Assembly: GCA_963931165.1 (NCBI GenBank)
Contig: OZ006985.1
Location: 744,001-808,000 of the forward strand
Source of the DNA: Ornithoclostridium sp944380285
Lineage (GTDB): Bacteria; Bacillota; Clostridia; Christensenellales; UBA3700
Length of the DNA stretch: 64,000 nucleotides
Direction of reading: 5' to 3'
In this document: piece after piece, positions 50,460 through 57,532 of the stretch
How positions within the stretch are numbered: the first letter of the stretch is position 1
Layout: every line of letters begins with the position of its first letter
Notes under the pieces: model-generated
The model's database searches: none
The model's input: the letters and a program-made list of their open reading frames with translations, nothing else
Told to the model about the DNA's origin: nothing
Made by a program: the position numbers and the translations under genes

Positions 50460-50690
50460 CCAAAAGTTTAGTAAATGGGGCAAAAAACCTGCCCCATTTA
50501 TTTGTAGGATAAAGAAAAACTTTTTCAAATAGGAAAAAAGCCTTCCTATTTGGCGGATACCATGTGGAAAAAGCAAGCGAAAGACTTTTTCAAAGTGGAA
50601 AGAAACCTTGCCGGTTTGACTTGTAGAATTATTCCAAGGAACTTCGTAAAGGTGCAAAAACTTTGCGAGTTTAAGGTTTAAGCTATGCAA
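50460..50690 (+). repeat. Four iteron-like repeats upstream of rep
   Basis: Four related units, each centred on a weak hairpin of the type GG-AAAAACC-T-CC, start near 50477, 50531, 50595 and 50651 (54-64 bp apart). The second and third share CTTTTTCAAA just ahead of the hairpin. Units 1 and 2 have 8-bp perfect stems. Placement before the Rep gene suggests the replication origin or Rep-binding sites. Confidence 0.5.
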
Positions 50691-50714
50691 AAAATACAAG
50701 GAGGAACAAAAGCA

Positions 50715-51608
50715 ATGCCTTACAAAGCAGCAAAGATCTCGTTTGACGGAAGTCATTACATCGCCACCCCTAAGGAAAATTTCCCGCAGGGACATAAGCG
50801 ACGACGGGCAGCCATTCCGTCAACACCAAAAGAGGTCGAACAAAAAGCGCAATTCGAAGCCGCCTACAAGGAAAGTCAAAAACTGCCGCGCAAAGAACGC
50901 AAAGCATGTATGCAAAAAGCTATGGAAGAGGCGATCCCAGACAAGGAGCAGCGGAAAGAATACGTGGAGCGGAACAATGAACGCAAAAAGACGAATGCAA
51001 TCCGCAGAAAAGTCCGTTTGTCCAAGAAAGTGAATTTGCAGAGAGAATGGAGCTATTTTTGCACGTTCACCTTTTCGGACGAAAAACACACGGAAGAAAG
51101 CTTCCGTAAGTCGCTGCGAAACACTTTGAAGCACCTCGTAAACCGCAAAGGCTGGAAACATATCGGCGTATGGGAGCGCGGCGGAGAAACCGGAAGATTG
51201 CATTTTCACGGTATCTTCTATATTCCGCCGGACAGGATGGTCGGAGAGATCGTGGAAACAAAGGATTACAACACAAAAGACCATCGAATGCAGACGGCGC
51301 ACCAGAACACCTATTTCCTTGAACGATACGGACGCAACGACTTCCAGCCGCTCGGCTCGCAGGAAGAAGTACAACACTCTTTGGGGTATCTGATGAAGTA
51401 CATAGAAAAGTCCGGCGAGCGTCTGATCTATGGCGGCAAACTGCCGACCTACTTCGAATCGGACGTAGCAGACGAGGATATTCTCGCTCCATACGGGATA
51501 GACGACAGAAAGGCGATACTTGCGGACAATTTTACCTGCATGGTGGACGGAGAAGTCATAGGCAAAGTAAGTCCGGAAGTCATAGCAAAAATGCCGAAGG
51601 CAAATTAA
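50715..51608 (+). CDS. Rolling-circle-type HUH replication initiator
   Basis: 297 aa. FCTFTFSD (motif 1), GRLHFHGIFY (His-hydrophobic-His metal site) and YLMKYIEKSG (catalytic Tyr with Lys) appear in HUH order (about 115-240) behind a basic, helical N-terminus. These proteins nick DNA and start rolling-circle replication. ATG 50715 is used with AAGGAGG 9 nt upstream; a longer reading from 50685 is possible. It implies that the element replicates after excision. Confidence 0.8.
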   Translation: MPYKAAKISFDGSHYIATPKENFPQGHKRRRAAIPSTPKEVEQKAQFEAAYKESQKLPRKERKACMQKAMEEAIPDKEQRKEYVERNNERKKTNAIRRKVRLSKKVNLQREWSYFCTFTFSDEKHTEESFRKSLRNTLKHLVNRKGWKHIGVWERGGETGRLHFHGIFYIPPDRMVGEIVETKDYNTKDHRMQTAHQNTYFLERYGRNDFQPLGSQEEVQHSLGYLMKYIEKSGERLIYGGKLPTYFESDVADEDILAPYGIDDRKAILADNFTCMVDGEVIGKVSPEVIAKMPKAN

Positions 51609-51619
51609 ATTCATTTGTC

Positions 51620-51788
51620 TTTCGCCGAGAGAGCGTAAACGAAAACGCCCTTTTCGTCAAGGGTAAAGTGCATTGCCTTGGCAACCCTTGACGGAAAGTA
51701 ACAGACAGGACAGCAAGGGGACGAATCTTGCGTTTCCGTTTGTTTCGTCTCCGCCGAAAGGCAAAGTAAACAAACAGGAGGATAAAAA
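51620..51788 (+). promoter_or_regulatory. Structured leader before the TnpW-like gene
   Basis: A long stem (TTTTCGTCAAGGGT near 51653 with ACCCTTGACGGAAA near 51685) and a GACGAA/TTCGTC pair lie between rep and the next gene, ending in CAGGAGG. Confidence 0.4.
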
Positions 51789-51983
51789 ATGAACAACATT
51801 GAGGTCAAAACGATTTACGGCAGGATAGAAGATTTTGAAAATAATTACTTCTTCTCTCCGTCTATCAGCAAAAGAAAAACTGTGGGCAGGCAGACCTATT
51901 ACGTCCGCAGATATTTCAACGGCGGCAAAGACTTTGAACAGGCTATGAAGTCCATTGCCGTGCAGCGCACAATGAAAAAGTGA
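51789..51983 (+). CDS. TnpW-like small transposon protein
   Basis: 64 aa. Its KRKTVGRQTYYVRRYFNGGKDF segment resembles the short TnpW proteins encoded directly before large serine recombinases in clostridial elements (GxTxYxVxxYF pattern). CAGGAGG precedes the start, and the recombinase gene begins 10 bp after the stop. Function unknown. Confidence 0.6.
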   Translation: MNNIEVKTIYGRIEDFENNYFFSPSISKRKTVGRQTYYVRRYFNGGKDFEQAMKSIAVQRTMKK

Positions 51984-51993
51984 GGTAAACGAT

Positions 51994-53625
51994 ATGAAAC
52001 AGAAACACTACATCGCGGGATTGTATTACAGACTTTCCCAAGAGGACGAACGTCAAGGCGAATCGGTATCCATAGACAACCAAAGAACAATCTTACGCAA
52101 GTATGCCGAAGAGCGCGGCTTTACCATCCACGACGAGTACATTGACGACGGCGTATCGGGTACGACATTTCAGCGCCCTGAAGTGCAAAGATTGTTGGAC
52201 GACGCAAAGACGGGCGTCATCAATACCATCATCGTCAAAGACCTTTCAAGATTCGGACGAAACTACATTGAAGTCGGGCAATATGTGGATTATGTATTCC
52301 CCGCGTTCGGTATTCGCTTTATTGCCATACAAGACAACGTGGACACGGAAAATCGTGACAGCGGCGCAATGGAGATGATGCCTATCATGAACGTCTTTAA
52401 CGAGTGGCACGCGGCTAATACGAGCAAGAAAATTCGCGCGGTAAAAAGAACGCACGCTCTCGAAGGAAAATTCAGCGGTTCAAGAACACCGTACGGTTAT
52501 CTGAAAGGAACGGACGAAAAAAGGACTTTCGTGATAGATGAAGAAACTGCGCCCGTCGTGAAAAGGATTTTTGAGATGTATGCGTCCGGTATCAGCCCTC
52601 AAAGGATAGCAGAAATTTTCAATGAGGAAGATATACCAAGTGCCGGCAGGATCGCATTTTTGAGGAGCGGCAGGAAATATAACAACAACGAGCATCCCTA
52701 CTGGGAGCAGGCGACAATTAGACCGATATTGAAAAACATTGCTTATCTCGGACATCTGGCGCAGCAGAAATTTACCACAATTTCGTATAAAAATCAGAAA
52801 GCAATACAAAAAGACCCGAGCGACTGGGTAATCGTTTATAATACGCATCCGCCTATTATCTCACAGGAATTGTGGGACAGAGTACAAGAGCGCATGAAAT
52901 CACAGGCAAAAGGCAGAAAGATGCACACGGGAATTACGCATCCGCTTTCGGGATTTTTATACTGCGCCGATTGCGGCGGAAAATTGAAAATGGGCTATGC
53001 ATGGGACAAAAGAAAGAATGATTACAGGTATAATTTTGACTGCGGCAGGCTGAAGCGTTATGGAAAATCATATTGCTTCTCGCACTATATACAGGCGCAT
53101 ATTTTGGAAAAGATCGTGCTTGACGATATACGGGATATGGCAAAAATGATTGTACTCGACGAGGATTCTATCCGCGAAGAGTTTGTGCGTCATAATGCTG
53201 AATTAAGAGATCAATCCGTGAAGTCTGTAAAAAAACAGTTACAGGTAAAACGCAGACGTACGGAAGAATTATCCCGCCTTATGCAGACAGCTTATGAAGA
53301 CAGAGTGAACGGCAAGATGCCCGAGGATATCTGTATCGGTTTTATCCAAAAATATTCCGAAGAACGGAAACGACTGGAAGCAGAGATCGCGGAACTGGAA
53401 ACAAAACTGAACGAAGCGGAAACCGTGCGGCAAAGCGCGGAAGATTTTATACAAAACGTCAAGAAATATCTCGACGCGCCTGAACTCACACGGGAAATGT
53501 GCTACGAACTGATTGAGCGAATAATCGTAGGCGGCCTGCCGAAAATAACGGGCAAAGAACGGACGATAGAGATTGTATATAAAGTCGATATCTCTTCCGT
53601 CCTGCGACATAAATTCCGCCAATAA
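51994..53625 (+). CDS. Large serine recombinase (TnpX-like)
   Basis: 543 aa. Catalytic domain (about 1-150): LYYRLSQEDE with nucleophile Ser, DGVSGTTFQRP, KDLSRFGRNYIEVG. Recombinase domain (RTPYGYLKG ... NNEHPYWEQATIRPILKN), zinc ribbon (YCADCGGKL ... FDCGRL) and a long coiled coil (about 410-500). Full length and intact. Such enzymes excise and insert circular elements without cofactors. It closes the sigma-rep-tnpW-recombinase module, followed by a strong terminator. Confidence 0.93.
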   Translation: MKQKHYIAGLYYRLSQEDERQGESVSIDNQRTILRKYAEERGFTIHDEYIDDGVSGTTFQRPEVQRLLDDAKTGVINTIIVKDLSRFGRNYIEVGQYVDYVFPAFGIRFIAIQDNVDTENRDSGAMEMMPIMNVFNEWHAANTSKKIRAVKRTHALEGKFSGSRTPYGYLKGTDEKRTFVIDEETAPVVKRIFEMYASGISPQRIAEIFNEEDIPSAGRIAFLRSGRKYNNNEHPYWEQATIRPILKNIAYLGHLAQQKFTTISYKNQKAIQKDPSDWVIVYNTHPPIISQELWDRVQERMKSQAKGRKMHTGITHPLSGFLYCADCGGKLKMGYAWDKRKNDYRYNFDCGRLKRYGKSYCFSHYIQAHILEKIVLDDIRDMAKMIVLDEDSIREEFVRHNAELRDQSVKSVKKQLQVKRRRTEELSRLMQTAYEDRVNGKMPEDICIGFIQKYSEERKRLEAEIAELETKLNEAETVRQSAEDFIQNVKKYLDAPELTREMCYELIERIIVGGLPKITGKERTIEIVYKVDISSVLRHKFRQ

Positions 53626-53630
53626 CAACA

Positions 53631-53666
53631 AAGCGTATGGGTTTCATTCAAACTCATACGCTTTTT
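53631..53666 (+). terminator. Intrinsic terminator after the recombinase
   Basis: Fourteen pairs (53631-53644 with 53650-53663, one G-U) then TTTTT. Confidence 0.8.
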
Positions 53667-54200
53667 CTATGCCGTTTGCACTTTCTTCAATAGTGTCCAT
53701 AAAATGAAATAGCAACTGCACCTTTCATTGTCGTTTACCTCTGTGTTCGGATTTGTAGTTCACATACTATCTTTTTTTGATTGGGAATGTTAGCAAGCCA
53801 GCCCATAAGGTTTCCCAACTGACCGTGCATTTTGCATAACTCTTCCCAAAATAACCAAAAGCGTATGCAAACTTTTGTGTCGATTTTTTCTTTCGACAAC
53901 CCGAAACAATCGGGAAAAGACTACGCCGTCAAGGGCGTCAGGGGCAGCGCCCAAAAAATTATTGCATACTGATACAGAAAAAGCCGACCCGCGCAAGCAG
54001 ATCGGCTTATAAGTTTTCAGCGACAATTTTTCCCCTTGACGGCAACGGTTTTTTCCGATACCATCCGCAAATCGAAAGACTTTGCCAAAGTACCCGACAT
54101 TTTGGGAAGATTATGGGTGCGGTTATCCTTTTTTTAAGTTCTTTCGGTACAGAGTATGCCCATTGTATAGGGCGGCTATCTAACAATCTTTTGTAAAAAG
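53667..54200. other. Non-coding junction region
   Basis: Holds GTGTCCATAAAA (53693-53704), whose reverse complement lies beside the truncated recombinase, and a promoter-like repeat at about 54013-54050 related to one at 57316. Short hairpins (GGGCGTC...GCGCCC near 53935; AGCCGA...TCGGCT near 53982-54007, T-run on the minus strand). No gene seen. Confidence 0.45.
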
Positions 54201-54233
54201 TTGTACCCTCAAAGAAAAGCGCGGAGGTACACA

Positions 54234-54389
54234 ATGCAGGAAATAGACGTCAAGAATGATTTTGATGCAAAAGTTCTTATCAACGGGGTTCCGGACTATC
54301 GGCTTATCATTGCCGATAAAGAATCAGGTTTTTTAGAGGCATTGGAATTGCAGATAAGCGAGCACTATAAGGAGAATACACAATCTTAA
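54234..54389 (+). CDS. Small protein of unknown function
   Basis: 51 aa (MQEIDVKNDFDAKVLINGVP...), acidic, no membrane helix. GCGGAGGT lies 6 nt before the ATG, so translation is plausible. Located between the recombinase module and the TetR-ilv cassette. No family recognised. Confidence 0.45.
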   Translation: MQEIDVKNDFDAKVLINGVPDYRLIIADKESGFLEALELQISEHYKENTQS

Positions 54390-54427
54390 AAGTGTATAAA
54401 AACATTATATTTTGGTTTAATCTGAGC

Positions 54428-54456
54428 TTGACATAATTTTTCTTTTCTTCTATAAT
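54428..54456 (+). promoter_or_regulatory. Promoter of the TetR-ilvBN cassette
   Basis: TTGACA (54428-54433), 17 bp, TATAAT (54451-54456): perfect consensus. Expected +1 falls within the palindrome at 54459. Confidence 0.8.
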
Positions 54457-54458
54457 AT

Positions 54459-54478
54459 ATGCAAGTGAACACTTGCAT
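54459..54478 (+). promoter_or_regulatory. Operator palindrome, probably bound by the TetR protein
   Basis: ATGCAAGTG-AA-CACTTGCAT, a perfect 9+9 palindrome immediately after the -10 box at the transcription start, the usual place for an autoregulating TetR-family repressor. Confidence 0.75.
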
Positions 54479-54493
54479 TTTATGGAGACAGAT

Positions 54494-55069
54494 ATGGATA
54501 AGACGAGCGAAAAGATAATCGATGCCACGATGGAGTTGATTTTGGAATGCGGCTATGCGGCGGCAACCACCAAAGATATTGCCGTGCGTGCAGGAGTGAA
54601 TGAATGTACCATCTTCCGAAAGTTCGGAGAAAAGAAGGAAATTGTTGTTGAAGGGATGAAGTTGCCACGCTGGCATCCTAATATCACAAAAGATACTTTT
54701 GCAGACATTTCCGGAGATTTGCGTGCCGACCTCACGATGTTTATGGAGAACTATATGCGCGAAGTTACTCCCGAATTTGTAAAACTCTCCGTCGGCTTGC
54801 GTTCGCCGCAGATATACGAATATACCGCCCCAATAATAATGAATATTCCGCAGGTATTCCTTTCAGAGGTAAAAAAATACCTGCAAACTATGCAGAGGCT
54901 TGGCAAGGTAAGACAGATTGATATTGACCAAACGGCTGAAATGTTCCTTTCGGCTGCATTCGGATACGTCTTCCTCTCCGCTTCATTTGAAAAGGGGCTT
55001 TTAAATTCCGACAGAGCTGCGTACATTGAGAGTACCGTCAACACAGTTATCGGGGGGATTACACAATGA
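54494..55069 (+). CDS. TetR/AcrR-family regulator
   Basis: 191 aa. N-terminal DNA-binding domain (KIIDATMELILECGYAAATTKDIAVRAGVNECTIFRKFGEKKEI, about 6-49) and an all-helical ligand domain. ATG 54494 is preferred because GGAG lies 6 nt upstream; ATG 54482 is also in frame. It probably represses its own cassette through the palindrome at 54459. ATGA overlap with ilvB. Control of ilvBN by a TetR protein is unusual; leucine attenuation or T-boxes are the common devices. Confidence 0.85.
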   Translation: MDKTSEKIIDATMELILECGYAAATTKDIAVRAGVNECTIFRKFGEKKEIVVEGMKLPRWHPNITKDTFADISGDLRADLTMFMENYMREVTPEFVKLSVGLRSPQIYEYTAPIIMNIPQVFLSEVKKYLQTMQRLGKVRQIDIDQTAEMFLSAAFGYVFLSASFEKGLLNSDRAAYIESTVNTVIGGITQ

Positions 55070-56790
55070 TAACGGGAGCACAGTTATTTGTAAAGGCTTT
55101 GAAAGCCGAAAACGTTGAAGTTCTGTTTGCCTATCCGGGCGGGCAGGCAATAGACCTTTTTGACGCACTCTATGACGATGAAAGTATAAATATTATCCTT
55201 CCGCGCCACGAACAGGGACTTGCTCATGCGGCGGACGGCTATGCCCGTTCTACGGGACGCGCCGGCGTATGCCTTGTGACGAGCGGCCCGGGCGCGACCA
55301 ATCTCGTCACGGCGATAGCGACCGCCAACTACGACAGCGTTCCGCTCGTCTGCTTTACGGGGCAAGTCCCGCTGTCTCTGATAGGAAACGACGCCTTTCA
55401 GGAGGCAGACATTGTGGGGATGGTGAGAAGCATCACCAAGTACGCCGTTACCGTGCGCAGCCGTGAAAGCCTTGCAGCAACAATAAAAAAGGCTTTCTAT
55501 ATTGCGCAGACGGGCAAACCGGGTGTGGTGCTTGTAGATATACCCAAAGATATTCAGCAGGCTATGGGCAGGGAGGACTATCCTTCTTCGGTGGAGATAC
55601 GCGGCTATAAGCCGACGGTAAACGTACATATCGGACAGATAAAGAAAGCGGTCGCTTTCCTTGAATCCGCCCAAAAACCTTTATTTCTGATAGGCGGCGG
55701 AGTACGCATTGCGCATGCCGAAAAGGAGTTGACCGCTCTTGCTGAACGTACGGGCGTACCCGTGGTTACCACCATTATGGGAAAGGGAGCTATCGATACC
55801 GACCATCCGCTGTATTTCGGCAATGTCGGCATACACGGTGCATACGGAGCGAATATGGCAATCAATGAATGCGATTTACTCTTTTCTATCGGAACGCGGT
55901 TCAATGACCGCGTTGCGGGCAATAAAGACACGTTTGCGAAAAATGCCAAGATCGTGCACATAGACGCCGATCCCGCCTCCATTTCACGCAATGTATCGGT
56001 GGATGTCCCAATCGTAGGCGATGCAAAAAATGCGCTGAAAGAACTGATCGCCCGCACAAAGCCTCTCGCGCTTGGCGGTTGGATACAAAGGCTCAACGAA
56101 TTGAAGGCAGAATACCCTATAAAAATCGAAAGCGAAGGGCTGAATCCGCAGGACATTATAGAACGGTTGAACACATTGTTCGATGCGCTCATCGTAACGA
56201 CCGACGTCGGGCAGAACCAACTTTGGACGACGCAGTTCCTGAAACTAAACGAACACAGAAAACTTCTCACTTCGGGTGGTTTGGGAACAATGGGGTTCGG
56301 GCTGCCTGCCGCAATAGGAGCAAAACTCGGCAATCCCGATACGCCTGTCGTAGCCGTTGTAGGTGACGGCGGATTTCAGATGAACATACAGGAACTTGCC
56401 ACTGCCGTAATAAACGGGCTGCCCGTAATCATCTGTCTGTTGAACAATAGCTGGCTGGGCAATGTGCGGCAATGGCAGGAACTGTATTACGGCAAACGTT
56501 ATCAAAGCACCTGCTTAAAGCGCAGGTCTGTCTGTCCGAAACATTGCGAGGGTTCAGATAAATGCCCGCCGTATGTGCCTGACTTTGAAAAACTTGCCGA
56601 AAGCTATGGCGTTGCGTACAGGCGAATAACCTTGAAAGACCAGATAGATGAAGCGTTTTCCTTTGCACTCAGCCAGAAAAATGTACCTACACTGCTCGAA
56701 TTTATGATTGCGGAAGAAGAGAACGTGTATCCGATTGTGTTGCCGGGCAAAGACCTCTCAACGGTCAAATTCGGAAAGGAGGACAGTTAA
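55066..56790 (+). CDS. ilvB: Acetolactate synthase, large subunit
   Basis: 574 aa. It condenses pyruvate (with pyruvate or 2-oxobutyrate), the first shared step of branched-chain amino acid synthesis. LPRHEQGLAHAADGYAR with the ThDP-activating Glu, SGPGATNLVT, and the ThDP motif GDGGFQMNIQEL...NNSWLGNV are intact. Near 485-505 there is a Cys-rich insert (TCLKRRSVCPKHC...DKCPPY) with four cysteines that could bind a metal. AT content and neighbours suggest transfer with the mobile region. Confidence 0.93.
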   Translation: MITGAQLFVKALKAENVEVLFAYPGGQAIDLFDALYDDESINIILPRHEQGLAHAADGYARSTGRAGVCLVTSGPGATNLVTAIATANYDSVPLVCFTGQVPLSLIGNDAFQEADIVGMVRSITKYAVTVRSRESLAATIKKAFYIAQTGKPGVVLVDIPKDIQQAMGREDYPSSVEIRGYKPTVNVHIGQIKKAVAFLESAQKPLFLIGGGVRIAHAEKELTALAERTGVPVVTTIMGKGAIDTDHPLYFGNVGIHGAYGANMAINECDLLFSIGTRFNDRVAGNKDTFAKNAKIVHIDADPASISRNVSVDVPIVGDAKNALKELIARTKPLALGGWIQRLNELKAEYPIKIESEGLNPQDIIERLNTLFDALIVTTDVGQNQLWTTQFLKLNEHRKLLTSGGLGTMGFGLPAAIGAKLGNPDTPVVAVVGDGGFQMNIQELATAVINGLPVIICLLNNSWLGNVRQWQELYYGKRYQSTCLKRRSVCPKHCEGSDKCPPYVPDFEKLAESYGVAYRRITLKDQIDEAFSFALSQKNVPTLLEFMIAEEENVYPIVLPGKDLSTVKFGKEDS

Positions 56791-57266
56791 TGAAGCGTAA
56801 AAGATGGCTTGCTCTGTTCGTGGAGAACGACGTCGGCGTACTTGCCGAAATATCTAGCTTATTTGCAGGTAAGGCATATAATCTCGACAGCTTGACCGTC
56901 GGCGTTACGGCAGATAAGACGATATCGCGCATGACCATATGTCTCACAAGCGACGATATTCTGTTCGAACAGATAAAAAAGCAACTCAACAGAAACGTAA
57001 ACGTCATCAAAGTAATTGACCTTACGGACAGCTTTGTTGCAGAAAGGGAACTTGCCTACCTCAAAATAACAGATTTCAAGCCGGAAAACTTGTATCCGCT
57101 GTTTGAGATTGTAAAGCAGTTTGAATTGCAGATTCTGGAAATCAAATCGGATGAAATCCTTTTACAGAGCGTGAACTCGTTTGAAAGAACTGACGAATTG
57201 ATAAACAAACTTGCAGACGGTAAATACGCCGTTGAAGTTGTCCGCAGCGGCAGCGTTGCTATTTGA
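56790..57266 (+). CDS. ilvN: Acetolactate synthase, small regulatory subunit
   Basis: 158 aa. N-terminal ACT domain (RWLALFVENDVGVLAEISSLFAGKAYNLDSLTV) and a C-terminal IlvN domain (LAYLKI ... FEIVKQFELQILEI). It binds valine to restrain IlvB. The start shares one base with the ilvB stop (TAATG). Confidence 0.92.
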   Translation: MKRKRWLALFVENDVGVLAEISSLFAGKAYNLDSLTVGVTADKTISRMTICLTSDDILFEQIKKQLNRNVNVIKVIDLTDSFVAERELAYLKITDFKPENLYPLFEIVKQFELQILEIKSDEILLQSVNSFERTDELINKLADGKYAVEVVRSGSVAI

Positions 57267-57315
57267 AAGTTAAAACATCGGGGAACCCGGCTTTCAGATA
57301 CTTGAACTATTCAAT

Positions 57316-57361
57316 TTTTCAGTGATAATTTTTCCCGTTGACTTCCGCGAGAACTGTGCTA
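57316..57361 (+). repeat. Promoter-like repeat at the end of the ilv cassette
   Basis: TTTTTCAGTGATAATTTTTC followed by CCGTTGACTTCCGCGAG closely resembles 54013-54050 and the minus strand near 49502-49540. No rightward gene follows it, so it looks like a boundary duplicate rather than a working promoter. Confidence 0.45.
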
Positions 57362-57396
57362 CGATAGCCACGACGAGGGGCAAAAAGTCGGAGAGT

Positions 57397-57464
57397 TATT
57401 CCTTTGGCGGCAATAAAAAACTACCCGAACCCACTGTTCTGTAATAGTGGTGTTCGGATAGTTC
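57397..57464. repeat. 68-bp direct repeat, left copy
   Basis: Matches 59794-59861 at 65 of 68 bases. It includes an AACTACCCGAAC / GTTCGGATAGTT stem with an A-run, which on the minus strand is an intrinsic terminator. Here it lies just downstream of the leftward 658-aa gene. Confidence 0.85.
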
Positions 57465-57532
57465 AGTGGAATTAAAGCAAACTAGCAAAGCTAATCCACT
57501 GGAGATACTGCTATTGTAGTGTAGGCTAAAAT

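Noticed and set aside
50460..50690. Array of terminators
   Set aside because: Only the first hairpin after the sigma-like gene (50399-50434) has a proper T-run; the later units repeat at fixed distance before rep and look like iterons.
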